This document shows positions 16,320-25,535 of a stretch of 35,287 bases of DNA, one piece after another. Position numbers and translations under genes: made by a program. The notes beneath the pieces are model-generated. The model saw nothing but the letters and a program-made list of their open reading frames with translations, was not told the DNA's origin and made no database searches. Every line of letters begins with the position of its first letter. Position 1 is the first letter of the stretch. This DNA comes from Acidimicrobiales bacterium (GTDB lineage Bacteria; Actinomycetota; Acidimicrobiia; Acidimicrobiales; SZUA-35): the NCBI GenBank assembly GCA_013003535.1, contig JABDIY010000062.1:1-35287 (forward strand), written 5' to 3'.

Positions 16320-17591
16320 ATGAAGATCCTTCACACATCTGACTGGCACCTCGGTCGGTCGTTTGGAACCTATGGCCTACTGCCAGACCAAGAAGCGTTC
16401 CTTCAGTGGCTGATCACCACGGCCGAGCAGAACGATGTGGAGCTCGTCGCTATCGCCGGCGACATCTATGACCGGTCCAACCCTCCCGCCGAGGCCATCC
16501 GAGCGTTCAACTCGGTGGTGGTCTCGCTCAATGCAGCCGGAATAGAGGTGGCGGCGATCGCCGGCAATCATGACAGCGCCGAGCGGGTTGCCATTTACTC
16601 CGCATTCACCCAGGCCAGGGGGCTACTCCTGCGCGGCGGCTATCCCACGGCCCAGGCCACTTCAGACTCCGGTCCCGTCGGTAGACAACGCCACGATCTT
16701 GTTGCTATCCGAGATTTCAGCGACGGCCCCTTGGCTATCGCGGCCATTCCATTTCTCGACCCGCGGCTGATTCCCACAGACTTCACATTACTGGACCCCG
16801 ACGACGGGCCGTTCACCCACAATCAGGTGGTAACCGCCTGCGCCAAGGCGGCCGCAGCCGAGGTTCCTGAGGGAATGCGCTCGCTGGCGATGGCTCACGG
16901 CTTCGTGGCCGGAGGCAAAGGCAGCGATTCCGAGAAGAGTTTGATCGCCACGGTGGGCGGGACCGATCACATCGGAGCAAGCTGTTTCGAGCCGTTCAGC
17001 TATACCGCCCTCGGGCACCTTCACCGCCCTCAGACCGTGCGCAAAACCGAGACGATTCGCTACTCGGGTACGCCACTCCCCTATTCCTTCAGTGAGACCG
17101 GACCGAAGTCCGTCGTGCTCATAGACATGGACGCAAAGGGTGAGTGCTCGGTCTCCTTGATCGAGGTTCCCTGCGGCAAGGGTGTTCGGACGATTCGGGC
17201 GTCCTTCGCCGAGGTCAGCGGTATGAGTGCGGACGCAGAACATCTCGTGAGGGTTGAACTCACCGACCACGCACCAATTCGAGAAGCCAAGCGACGGCTC
17301 CTCCCGTTGTTTCCTCACCTGGTCGAATTGTCACTCGTCAACCTCAACCCCCCCATGTCCCCCCACCACCGTCAGGGTCAAGGCGCCCCTTCCCTCGCCC
17401 AGCAGGTCCAAGATTTCTTGGAAGTCGCAACCGGGGCAGAGGCCGCGATCGACGACTTCGATCTGATCACAGAGGCCTTTGGCGAGGTCGGTCTCGAAAC
17501 CCACGATGCATCGCTGGTCCGCGAGGCGATTTCGGAGCGGACCCACAACGGTTCCACGGGCACTGAGGAATCGGGCACCGAGGCAGCCTGA
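16320..17591 (+). CDS. sbcD: SbcD nuclease subunit
   Basis: The 423-residue protein is the phosphoesterase partner of SbcC (Mre11 homologue). Metal-binding motifs are in the correct order: HTSDWHLG (residues 5-12), AGDIYDR (about 46-52), GNHDSAER (about 81-88), MAHGFVAG (about 195) and YTALGHLHRPQ (about 227-237). The complex uses Mn2+ to cut hairpins and blocked DNA ends during repair. Its TGA stop shares one base with the sbcC ATG (TGATG at 17589-17593), so the genes are translationally coupled. There is no Shine-Dalgarno before the ATG. Confidence 0.96.
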   Translation: MKILHTSDWHLGRSFGTYGLLPDQEAFLQWLITTAEQNDVELVAIAGDIYDRSNPPAEAIRAFNSVVVSLNAAGIEVAAIAGNHDSAERVAIYSAFTQARGLLLRGGYPTAQATSDSGPVGRQRHDLVAIRDFSDGPLAIAAIPFLDPRLIPTDFTLLDPDDGPFTHNQVVTACAKAAAAEVPEGMRSLAMAHGFVAGGKGSDSEKSLIATVGGTDHIGASCFEPFSYTALGHLHRPQTVRKTETIRYSGTPLPYSFSETGPKSVVLIDMDAKGECSVSLIEVPCGKGVRTIRASFAEVSGMSADAEHLVRVELTDHAPIREAKRRLLPLFPHLVELSLVNLNPPMSPHHRQGQGAPSLAQQVQDFLEVATGAEAAIDDFDLITEAFGEVGLETHDASLVREAISERTHNGSTGTEESGTEAA

Positions 17592-20500
17592 TGCGGTTCG
17601 AACTCCTCACCATCTCTGGTTTCGGGCCATACGCGGAACCTCAGACCATCGATTTCACCAAACTCGCGCGCCAGGGTCTGTTCAGCGTGAGCGGTGTGAC
17701 CGGCGCGGGCAAGACCAGCATTTTCGATGCACTTACATACGCGTTGTATGGTGAACTCCCTGGCACCCGCGAAACCGCCGGAGTCCGGTCCGACCACGTA
17801 GGACCAACCGATCCCACCCGGGTCGAACTTGTCTTCGCCGCTGCCAACGATCGCTGGAGGGTTGTGCGGTCCCCGGAGTACATGCGAGCCAAGATTCGCT
17901 CAACTGGCCTCACCAAAGAACCCGCCAAGGTGGCGCTCTATCGGTGGGTCGGTGAGTCCTGGGAGCCTCACGAAGGATCCACACGAGAGGTCAACCCCAA
18001 GCTGAAGGAACTGGCGGGCCTCGATCGGGGACAGTTCGAACGGGTCGGCCTCCTCCCTCAGGGAGAGTTCCGCAAACTCCTGCATGCCCCGTCCAGCAAA
18101 CGCCGCGAACTTTTTCGCTCGCTCTTTGGCACCAGCGCGATCAATGCGGCGGTCTCTTCGCTCAAGGTCAGGGCCGCCGAGGCCCGCAATCTCGCCGCTA
18201 CCGCACAAACGGTCCGCACGGTCCGAATCGAGGCCGCCGCTTCGCTCACCAGCCAGCTTCGTGCCATCGCCGTAGACCATTCCCCTGGCCAACTGTCCAT
18301 CTTGCCAACGCCACAATCACCCCAGTTGGACAACCAGGCTGCGGATCCGGTCCGGGATCTCCAGAGCGCAGCCGATGAGGTGGAACTGGCGATTATACCT
18401 TTACTCCAGCAAGCGGAGGAATCGGCTACCAGCGAGGCGGCGGCGGCCGCCAATGCCCTCCAGAAGGCCCTCGATCAGACCGAACAGATTCGTCGGCGAG
18501 CATCCTTGGTTGCAGCGAAAGCGCGGTTGGAACAAAACCGGCCTCAGGCAGAGGCGGCGGCCGTCCAGGTGGAGCGGGCTCAGCGGGCACAACCGGTTGT
18601 GGCCAGCCACCGGCGGTTCACCGCCGACCAGAATCGACTGGCGAGCGCGCAAGTCGCCAGCGCCAACGCAGCCGTCGAACTCGCCGATGCCTTCGCCGCT
18701 GCGAGACTCCGGTCACCAGAGAGAAGCACCGTACGTGATCTCCAGTCGATCGTTGAAGAACAAATCCACACGTTCGAAACCCTTGCCGAACACCAGAGGA
18801 ACAAGACCGAACTGAGTAAGCGGGCGGCGGCGATCGCTGGCCAGTTGGCCGGTCTCGAGGCGAAAGCTGCTTCGTTGGCCGAGCAAGAGGAGGAACAGAG
18901 AGCCCAGGCCCACGTGCTCACCGTTCGCCACGGCGAAGCGCGCGAAGCCACCACACTCCTGCCAAGCCAACGCGCCGTTGTCGCCGACTCCGCCCGTTCC
19001 GTTGAGGCGGCGCTGAACCGAGACGCTGCGGTCCGGACCGAAACAGCGCTCGCTGCGGAATTGGTAACAGCAGAGGAAGCGCTCACCGATGCAGAGGAGG
19101 AGCGAACCAGCCTCGCTCAGTCGCTTCTGGAGGCGCGCCAGATCGCCGCACTTCTCTCGGAACGAACTACTGCCGTCGCCGGCGCCGAGCGCACTTTCAG
19201 AGCAGTAGCTGAGCAAGACGCCGTTCGGGCAGAGCTCGATCATGCCGCCGCCGAATTATCCTCAGCCACCAACGCCCAAGCGGCAATTACCGAACGATTC
19301 ACCGCAGAGGTCGCTCCTCGACTCGCCCGGGCGCTGATTCCTGGCGAACCGTGCACCGTTTGTGGGGCCACCGAACACCCCAATCCCGCCCTACCGGCGG
19401 GTGACGGAACCCTCAGTGTCAGTGACCAAATGGTCACCGCAGCCCAAGAACGAACCTCCGCGGCACTCATCACCGTCAGTGCATTGCAGGAGCGGCTTTC
19501 GATACTTTCCGAAGCGGTTGGCCACACAAGACTCCAGGAGGCCAGCACCCTGCTCGACGACGCGGAAACCGCGCTGGTAGAAGCAACCGATGCCGTGGAG
19601 TCGGTTGCCACTCGGGAGCGGGCGCTAGAAGATCTGGATGCGGCCATCACGCTACTCAAAGGCCGTATCACTGAACTTCGCAGTCTTGAAGATGAGCAGA
19701 AGACCATACGCATCGCAGCACTCTCCCAGCTCGGGTCGGAGGAAACCGCCGATGTGCACGATCTCCAGACCCAACTAAGGGAGGCAACCGCCGTAGTTGC
19801 GCAGTTCGAGGAGTTGGCAGGGGCAACGGCTTCTCTGGACGCATCGCTGCAGGAGCTAGCCGCCGCCCGTGAGGAGGTCCACGCCCAGTTCCTCGCGACC
19901 ACCACACAAGTGGCCGCCGATCAATCCGTAATCGGCGAGCTCGCAAACCAGATTGCGGATTGCGAAACTCTCCTAGCCCCCGCTGGAGACCGCAATCCGG
20001 TTGAAGTGCTGGCGAACACCATCGCCGCCAAGAACTGTCTTTTGGTTGTCGAGGAAACAGGAGAAGTTCTACGCAGCGCCGAGGAGATCTCGGCTCGCAG
20101 CGCCGAAGTTCTTGCAGCTGATTTGGAGGCCTCTGGGTTTCCCACCCTCGATGAGGCCCGCAGCGCGGAGTTGCCCCAAGATCAGCTTGCCGTTCTTGGC
20201 GAGCTGGTGAAGGCTTTCACCAGTCAATGGGCCCAGTGTGAAGCCGACCTGGCCGCCCTGGCCAAGTTGAACCTTCCGGATCATGAACCCGACCTCCAGA
20301 TTCTCACCAACCAGTCCGAGATCGCAGGAGCGGAGGCAACTGCAGCCACGGCACGACGTGCCACAGTACAACAGTCGCTACAGGAGGCGCGGCGTATGAT
20401 CATCGAGCTCGTCAACGATGGCGCTGAACTGTCCACAGCTCTTGCCGAGGCAGATCGACGCGAACGAATTGCCAACCTCTGCGATGCTAAGGGTGCATCG

Positions 20501-20992
20501 AAGATCGGCCTCGAGGGCTTCATTCTCCGGAGTTATCTCCACCAGGTGGTTAACCAGGCCAACATCCGCCTCCGCTCTCTTAGCAGCGGTCGCTATCAAC
20601 TGGTCTTGGAAGACGAGGCGATCGACGGGCGCGGCGAGTGGGGATTGGATCTCACCATCTCCGATTCGCACACGGGTGAGAAACGGGGCGTGAAATCGCT
20701 ATCGGGCGGAGAGACCTTCTACACGTCGTTGGCATTGGCTCTTGGCCTCAGCGATGTACTCAGCAGCAACGGAGCCACGGCGGTCAGTTCGGTCTTCATC
20801 GACGAGGGGTTCGGATCTCTCGATCAAGACGTGATCGATCTCACTGTCGACGTACTCTCCCAGCTTCGGAACGACGGCGTCACGGTTGGGGTGATCACTC
20901 ATGTAGAGGCCGTGCGGGATGCCCTTCCCACCGGACTTACCGTCGAGAAGCTCCCCAACGGTGCTTCCCGGGTGGTCCAGCACGCCTCGTAG
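17591..20992 (+). CDS. sbcC: SbcC ATPase subunit of the SbcCD nuclease
   Basis: This is a 1133-residue SMC/Rad50-like ATPase. Walker A is GVTGAGKTS (residues 35-43). Long Ala/Glu-rich coiled coils flank the zinc hook EPCTVCGATEHP (C588, C591). The C-terminal lobe carries the signature KSLSGGETFYTSLALALG (about 1034) and Walker B VFIDEGFGSLD (D1071/E1072). It binds SbcD and couples ATP hydrolysis to DNA end processing. The length and motif layout are normal. The next gene on the opposite strand ends 11 bp away, so the pair converges with almost no spacer. Confidence 0.96.
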   Translation: MRFELLTISGFGPYAEPQTIDFTKLARQGLFSVSGVTGAGKTSIFDALTYALYGELPGTRETAGVRSDHVGPTDPTRVELVFAAANDRWRVVRSPEYMRAKIRSTGLTKEPAKVALYRWVGESWEPHEGSTREVNPKLKELAGLDRGQFERVGLLPQGEFRKLLHAPSSKRRELFRSLFGTSAINAAVSSLKVRAAEARNLAATAQTVRTVRIEAAASLTSQLRAIAVDHSPGQLSILPTPQSPQLDNQAADPVRDLQSAADEVELAIIPLLQQAEESATSEAAAAANALQKALDQTEQIRRRASLVAAKARLEQNRPQAEAAAVQVERAQRAQPVVASHRRFTADQNRLASAQVASANAAVELADAFAAARLRSPERSTVRDLQSIVEEQIHTFETLAEHQRNKTELSKRAAAIAGQLAGLEAKAASLAEQEEEQRAQAHVLTVRHGEAREATTLLPSQRAVVADSARSVEAALNRDAAVRTETALAAELVTAEEALTDAEEERTSLAQSLLEARQIAALLSERTTAVAGAERTFRAVAEQDAVRAELDHAAAELSSATNAQAAITERFTAEVAPRLARALIPGEPCTVCGATEHPNPALPAGDGTLSVSDQMVTAAQERTSAALITVSALQERLSILSEAVGHTRLQEASTLLDDAETALVEATDAVESVATRERALEDLDAAITLLKGRITELRSLEDEQKTIRIAALSQLGSEETADVHDLQTQLREATAVVAQFEELAGATASLDASLQELAAAREEVHAQFLATTTQVAADQSVIGELANQIADCETLLAPAGDRNPVEVLANTIAAKNCLLVVEETGEVLRSAEEISARSAEVLAADLEASGFPTLDEARSAELPQDQLAVLGELVKAFTSQWAQCEADLAALAKLNLPDHEPDLQILTNQSEIAGAEATAATARRATVQQSLQEARRMIIELVNDGAELSTALAEADRRERIANLCDAKGASKIGLEGFILRSYLHQVVNQANIRLRSLSSGRYQLVLEDEAIDGRGEWGLDLTISDSHTGEKRGVKSLSGGETFYTSLALALGLSDVLSSNGATAVSSVFIDEGFGSLDQDVIDLTVDVLSQLRNDGVTVGVITHVEAVRDALPTGLTVEKLPNGASRVVQHAS

Positions 20993-21003
20993 ACTTGTGT
21001 GAG

Positions 21004-21429
21004 CTAGCTGTCCAGAAAATCTGATGGCATCGAGCGCATCGAACGAATGATCATGCCCAGTCCGGCGGCGAAGCCGAACAACATAATGAGGAACGTCGAC
21101 AGCTTCAGGTCGAACCAGAACCGCAGGCTGCTGAGAATTTCCACGAGCAAAACGGCCACGCCGACGCCGAACAGGGCCCACGGCCATGGCTTCTTAGCGT
21201 CGACGAACAACCAGACGATCGAGATGAACAACGGCAGGAAGATCACTCCCGCCGATCCACGCGACCCTCCACCGAACCCTCGGCTGATCACTCCGTAGCC
21301 ACCGGAGACAACACTCACAGAGTCCACAAAAAACCATGCGGAGACAGCGGCGAGAGCAACGCCGGCCAGGAATGTACCGAAGCCGCCACTTGTACCGCCG
21401 ACCTTGATGTCGTTTCCGGGTGTCTCCAT
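21004..21429 (-). CDS. Small membrane protein of unknown function
   Basis: The 141-residue protein starts METPGNDIKVGGTSGGFGTFLAG. It contains three hydrophobic segments at about 19-45 (one helix with a Gly-rich tail), 62-98 (broken by DAKKPWPWA) and 109-126. The Gly-rich loop GGYGVISRGFGGGSRGSAG is distinctive. I recognise no family with a known role, although similar short proteins exist in other bacteria. It is convergent with sbcC and stands alone on its strand. Confidence 0.75.
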   Translation of the reverse strand: METPGNDIKVGGTSGGFGTFLAGVALAAVSAWFFVDSVSVVSGGYGVISRGFGGGSRGSAGVIFLPLFISIVWLFVDAKKPWPWALFGVGVAVLLVEILSSLRFWFDLKLSTFLIMLFGFAAGLGMIIRSMRSMPSDFLDS

Positions 21430-21548
21430 TGTCGCCTATCGGCAGTTCCGCACGATCTTGGAGCGTGTGCGGCCCAAGACGGACGCGATCGAATCACGCC
21501 GAAGCCACGGTGCTCTCAGCCGGTAGACAACCGCTTGCAGCGAGTTCT

Positions 21549-21872
21549 TTATTCTCCAGGCGCCCGGTAGGCCGGTGACTTCTTCGTTGCGTCGTCCACC
21601 TCGGCCGCAGTCAGAAGCACTGTGGTTCTGTAGGAGGACAGTCCTCCCCCGGCTCCAACTGTCATGGCGATCGCAGCTGCGGCAGCGTTGTCAGGAAGGT
21701 CAACGATGGCAACCACGTCGTGCTCGCCCATGGTGAAGTAGAAAGACTCCAAGGAGCCACCAACACTCTTTGCCAACGCCTCCACCGCAGCAACTCGGGA
21801 AGAGCCACCCTCGGCAAGCACACCGTTTATCCCTTGGGTCGAGTAGCTGGCATCAATCATATATTTTGGCAT
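21549..21872 (-). CDS. GYD-domain protein
   Basis: This 107-residue protein begins PKYMIDASYSTQGINGVLAEGGSSR and has GGSLESFYFTMGEHDVVAIVDLPDN (about 38-62), the pattern of GYD-domain proteins. These are small ferredoxin-like-fold proteins named after a Gly-Tyr-Asp motif; here that position reads GEHD. No biochemical role is established to my knowledge. The ATG at 21872 is preceded by GAGGGGGAACA, a strong ribosome-binding site. The 119-bp gap to the membrane-protein gene on the same strand holds no gene. Confidence 0.82.
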   Translation of the reverse strand: MPKYMIDASYSTQGINGVLAEGGSSRVAAVEALAKSVGGSLESFYFTMGEHDVVAIVDLPDNAAAAAIAMTVGAGGGLSSYRTTVLLTAAEVDDATKKSPAYRAPGE

Positions 21873-21990
21873 TGTTCCCCCTCAATCGATCTGAAAGAAG
21901 CTCGTTCAGACCTTCACCGTCCTCCTCCTCGTCCCTCCTGTCAAGTGGACCGCTCCAGATTGGAGATCCCTGTGACCACTGGGTCACGGT

Positions 21991-22410
21991 CTAGGGCACA
22001 GCGAGACGTCGAATACCGATGACCTTCAAGGCCGCGACGACGCCAACAACTACCGCCCCTCCGGCAAGGAGCCAACGGCCAACTGCACTGGTTTCACCAA
22101 GCAGTCCCGACACGATTGCCAGCGATGCCAGCACCCACGCCAGGTCGATATCCGCACTTGCTCTGGCAGCGAGCGAGGCGAACTCACCGCGCCGCACAAT
22201 CATGTGGACCAGAAGTGAGTTCACGGCAAGACCCAGGCCGATGCTCACCACCACCCACGTCGGCCACTCAAGTACGTCGGCGATGGCCACCCCTGCAACG
22301 ACGAGGGCCAGTGCGCTCATTGTTGAGAGCGCACGATCAGCTACGAATACACGCTCGGCCAGTGAGGCTGTCCTGGCGGGCTGTTCGACAGCGATGATGT
22401 TCGTTGACAT
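21991..22410 (-). CDS. Four-helix membrane protein divergent from a MmyB-type regulator
   Basis: From ATG at 22410 (AAAGGA 8 bp upstream) the protein has 139 residues. A longer reading to 22476 would run into the operator palindrome and is unlikely. After a short polar start (MSTNIIAVEQPARTASLAERVFVADRALS) there are about four hydrophobic helices (about 30-47, 51-68, 87-103, 112-128). I recognise no family. It is transcribed away from the MmyB-type gene with a shared 116-bp promoter region, so it is probably that regulator's target. In many actinobacteria this position is held by a short-chain dehydrogenase. Confidence 0.75.
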   Translation of the reverse strand: MSTNIIAVEQPARTASLAERVFVADRALSTMSALALVVAGVAIADVLEWPTWVVVSIGLGLAVNSLLVHMIVRRGEFASLAARASADIDLAWVLASLAIVSGLLGETSAVGRWLLAGGAVVVGVVAALKVIGIRRLAVP

Positions 22411-22443
22411 TGCAATTCCTTTCTCTGCCGGCAGGTCCGACTC

Positions 22444-22465
22444 CACCAGCATCAATCCGCTGGTG
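22444..22465. promoter_or_regulatory. Inverted repeat CACCAGC-N8-GCTGGTG
   Basis: Perfect 7-bp arms with an 8-bp spacer lie in the divergent region between the membrane-protein gene and the MmyB-type gene, 11 bp from the stronger palindrome at 22476. It may be a second operator or overlap the membrane-protein promoter. Confidence 0.4.
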
Positions 22466-22475
22466 ATGCAAGACA

Positions 22476-22492
22476 ATTACCTCTCAGGTAAT
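22476..22492. promoter_or_regulatory. MmyB-type operator palindrome ATTACC-TCTCA-GGTAAT
   Basis: Perfect 6-bp arms around a 5-bp centre lie midway between two divergent starts (22410 and 22527). The core ACCTCTCAGGT resembles, from memory, the motif found between MmyB-like regulators and the genes they face. It is therefore the likely autoregulatory site. Confidence 0.65.
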
Positions 22493-22526
22493 GGCGGTGC
22501 TTCTTGGAGGCAGCAACAATCGATAG

Positions 22527-23315
22527 ATGTCGCCCGTTCTTACCGATTTCGGATCGTCGCTTCGCCGGTGGCGAACCTCCCGACGATTCAGCCAGCTTCA
22601 GCTGGCTGTTGAAGCTGACGTGTCGAGCCGGCACGTCAGCTTTCTGGAGACGGGCCGCGCCCGCCCCAGCCGCGAAATGATCGTGCACCTTTCGACAGTT
22701 CTCGAAATACCGCTACGGGACCGAAATCAACTACTGCAATCAGCCGGTTTCGCTCCCGTCTATTCCCACCGGGACATCACCGCCCCGGAGATGGAGTCAA
22801 TCCGACGCGTGCTCCGCACCATCCTCGATGCGAATGAACCAAATCCGGCCGCCGTCGTTGACCGGAAGGGTGATTTGATTGATGCCAATGCTGCTGCACT
22901 CCACTTGCTCGGTTCCGTCGTTGAGCCCAACAGCCCAGCACTCTTGCCGATGATCAACTTCAACCGGATCACACTTCACCCCGAAGGCATCCGCAAGCGC
23001 ACGACGAACTGGGAAGAGCTCGGCGCCACGGTTCTTCAACGTCTTGAGCAAGAGCAACGGCATCGCCAAGCCGACACAGAACTGCAGTCAATTCTCGATG
23101 AAGTCCTGAACTATGAAGGTGTAGCCGCGCTCAGGCATCAGGCATTGCCCAGCTCTGGCGCCGGGCTCGTCATCCCTCTGCGAATCACAACACTGGACGG
23201 CCAACATCGCTCCTTTATCTCTACGATTGCGACGATCGGGGCCCCTCACGATGTCACCGTCGACGAACTCAGGCTCGAAACGTTCTACGAAACCGAAGAG
23301 GCCGTCAATGCCTAA
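22527..23315 (+). CDS. XRE-family regulator with MmyB-like ligand-binding domain
   Basis: The 262-residue protein has an N-terminal helix-turn-helix (LTDFGSSLRRWRTSRRFSQLQLAVEADVSSRHVSFLETGRARPSREMI, about 5-51). A MmyB-like domain follows with the typical start NPAAVVDRKGDLIDANAAALHLLG (about 105-128), a PAS-like fold that in a family member's crystal structure holds a fatty-acid-like ligand. Such regulators usually repress a divergent gene. Here the divergent gene encodes a small membrane protein, with a perfect palindrome between them. Only a weak GGAGG about 17 bp upstream of ATG is seen. The gene converges with the EF-G2 gene (41 bp apart). Confidence 0.9.
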   Translation: MSPVLTDFGSSLRRWRTSRRFSQLQLAVEADVSSRHVSFLETGRARPSREMIVHLSTVLEIPLRDRNQLLQSAGFAPVYSHRDITAPEMESIRRVLRTILDANEPNPAAVVDRKGDLIDANAAALHLLGSVVEPNSPALLPMINFNRITLHPEGIRKRTTNWEELGATVLQRLEQEQRHRQADTELQSILDEVLNYEGVAALRHQALPSSGAGLVIPLRITTLDGQHRSFISTIATIGAPHDVTVDELRLETFYETEEAVNA

Positions 23316-23356
23316 GTCTTTCGCGGAGAATCGACCGATCCAATCGTTTGCCCTGT

Positions 23357-25390
23357 TCAGACAACTCTGGCCACGAGAGACTGGGGCAACACCTGGTAAC
23401 CGTCGTGGGAACGGGTGAATTGGCCCGCCCCTCCTGTCATCGAACGGAGATCGATGGCATAGTTTCCGATCTCGGCAGTAGGGACCAGGGCCCGGACCTC
23501 GGCGAAACCGACCCCGCCTATTGGACCGGTCCCCAACACCCTGGCACGACGAGAACTCAGATCACCCAACACGTCGCCCTGCAAAGATGCAGGCACCTGT
23601 ACCGTCAACTCACTGACCGGCTCGAGTACCTCGGTACCTACCTGACCTACCGCTGATCGCAATGCCTTGGCGCCGGCGAGCCTGAACGCCATTTCCGACG
23701 AGTCAACCGGATGATGTTGGCCGTCCAGGCACACGGCACGAACATCGACCACCGGAAATCCATGCACCCCAGCGTCGACGAGTGCGGCCTCGATGCCGGC
23801 GCCGACGGCAGGAATGAGATTACGGGGGATGGCACCTCCCGTCACCCGGCTCTCGAATTCGAAGCCAGCGCCCCTGTCAAGAGGTTCAAAGGCCACGGTC
23901 GCCACCGCAAACTGCCCGTGACCACCACTCTGCTTCCTGTGGCGGGCCGAGATCTCGACCGAACCCTTCAGCGTCTCCAGGTAGGCAACTTTCACATCTT
24001 CGGTCTCCAGCTCGATCCCGAGACGAGCCAAGCGAGCCAGCGCCACCCGCAAGTGGGTCTCGCCGCCGCCCGACAGCACCGTCTGATGGGTCGACTGCTC
24101 GAAGGTCACGGTCAGGCTTGGATCTTCAGTGACCAGGCGGGCGAGGCCGCTGGCCAACCGGTCCTCGTTCGCGGGCGTAGCGGCCCGCACGGCGATGCCG
24201 TACACGGCCGCGGGCACTTCCGGGCTGGGCACTACGACCGGGGACCCCTCAACGGCGAGAGTGTCGCCGGTGCGAGTATCGACCAGCTTGGCAACCGCAG
24301 CGATCGCACCAGCTATGATCTGGTGGGTATGGCGCTGGTCGGCGCCCTGGAAGGACAGGAGTTGGCGGAGCCGTTCACTCCCCCTGGTGCGGGTGTTGAC
24401 CAAAACATCTTCAGCGCGAATCGTGCCAGAGATCACCTTCAGGTATGAGACCGTTCCGAGGAACTGGTCGATGCGGGTCTTGAACACGTAGGCGAGGCTG
24501 TCCCCATCGGGATCCACGGCGACTTCGACAGGTACTTCCCCTGCGTATACGGTAACGGGACCGAGCTCGGTGGGGGCCGGACCAACGTGGCAAATGAAGT
24601 CGAGCAGGTGGTCCACGCCGATAGGGGTCGTGGCCGAGCCGCACAGCACAGGAAACACCTTTCCAGCGTCAACTGCGTCGTGGAGGAGTTGTTCCAGCTG
24701 TTCGGTCGTTGGGGCGTGGCCGTCGAGATACTGCTCCAGGATGTCGTCATCGCCCTCCACGACCTCCTCGACCAAGTGGGCGTGCCCAGTCCGCTCGGCG
24801 TCCTCCAGCGCCTCCGGGACCGTCACAGCCACTGCTCGCCCGGAGTCGTACACGAACGCGTCATCGGTAAGCAGGTCTGTGATCCCGTGGAAGCTCGAAC
24901 CTTGCCCGATCGGCAGTTCGACCGGTTCAGTGTGGGAACCAAAAGCAGCCCGGACACTGGCCAGCGTCGCATCGAACGACGCGTGGGCGCGGTCGAGTCC
25001 GTTGATGAAGATCATGCGGGGCCGGGTGTCCTTCGCGGCATAGCGCCACAGCACCAGATCTTGAGTTTGCACACCCGATACGGCGTCGATCACGAAGACC
25101 GTGAGCTCGGCAACTTGCATCGCTTGAAGGGCCTCGGCGAGGAAATCGGCATAACCGGGAGTATCGAGGATCGTCATGTCGTGCCCGGCCCAGTGGAACG
25201 ACACGGCGGTCAGCGACAGGCTCTGATGGCGCTCACGCTCCTCGGGTTCGGTGTCGCCAACAGTACTGCCGTCGGCGACACTTCCCGGGCGACCCAGCAC
25301 GCCGGCGCGGTACAGCATGGCCTCCACCAGGCTGGTTTTGCCATTTCCCTGCTGGCCAACGAGAGCAACATTCCTGATCAAGTTCCCCAC
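23357..25390 (-). CDS. fusA2: EF-G2: elongation factor G-like paralogue with altered GTPase motifs
   Basis: The GTG at 25390 is preferred: AAGGAGG stands 8 bp upstream, and the ATG at 25408 overlaps that site. The resulting 677-residue protein has the EF-G domain order, with G1 GQQGNGKTS (12-20). The other motifs deviate: switch I reads RHQSL instead of RGITI, G3 is DTPGYADF (Y80 replaces the catalytic His) and G4 is NGLD (G131 replaces Lys). C-terminal EF-G features (GSVEISARHRKQSGGHGQFA; VPASLQGDVLGDLSSRRARV) are intact. The Mycobacterium EF-G2 group is reported to bind guanine nucleotides without ribosome-dependent GTPase activity. It is thus probably a ribosome-binding factor rather than the main translocase. 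Confidence 0.9.
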   Translation of the reverse strand: MGNLIRNVALVGQQGNGKTSLVEAMLYRAGVLGRPGSVADGSTVGDTEPEERERHQSLSLTAVSFHWAGHDMTILDTPGYADFLAEALQAMQVAELTVFVIDAVSGVQTQDLVLWRYAAKDTRPRMIFINGLDRAHASFDATLASVRAAFGSHTEPVELPIGQGSSFHGITDLLTDDAFVYDSGRAVAVTVPEALEDAERTGHAHLVEEVVEGDDDILEQYLDGHAPTTEQLEQLLHDAVDAGKVFPVLCGSATTPIGVDHLLDFICHVGPAPTELGPVTVYAGEVPVEVAVDPDGDSLAYVFKTRIDQFLGTVSYLKVISGTIRAEDVLVNTRTRGSERLRQLLSFQGADQRHTHQIIAGAIAAVAKLVDTRTGDTLAVEGSPVVVPSPEVPAAVYGIAVRAATPANEDRLASGLARLVTEDPSLTVTFEQSTHQTVLSGGGETHLRVALARLARLGIELETEDVKVAYLETLKGSVEISARHRKQSGGHGQFAVATVAFEPLDRGAGFEFESRVTGGAIPRNLIPAVGAGIEAALVDAGVHGFPVVDVRAVCLDGQHHPVDSSEMAFRLAGAKALRSAVGQVGTEVLEPVSELTVQVPASLQGDVLGDLSSRRARVLGTGPIGGVGFAEVRALVPTAEIGNYAIDLRSMTGGAGQFTRSHDGYQVLPQSLVARVV

Positions 25391-25535
25391 GCCTAACGCC
25401 TCCTTCATCTAGGTCTGTGCCGACACTAGGCCCGCCGACGACCTGCATCCAGCTGAGGGACTACCAGACAAAGGAATCGGGACATTCCAGGCCGCTACAA
25501 CCTCCGGACGCAGGGGCGCCAACTAGGCTTCGGGC

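Noticed and set aside
22411-22476. N-terminal extension of the four-helix membrane protein to 22476
   Set aside because: It would place coding sequence over an inverted repeat and reach the operator palindrome; AAAGGA before ATG 22410 supports the shorter form.
23711-25396. Two long plus-strand ORFs (23711-24448 and 24587-25396)
   Set aside because: Both are antisense to the EF-G2-like gene and lack any family motif.
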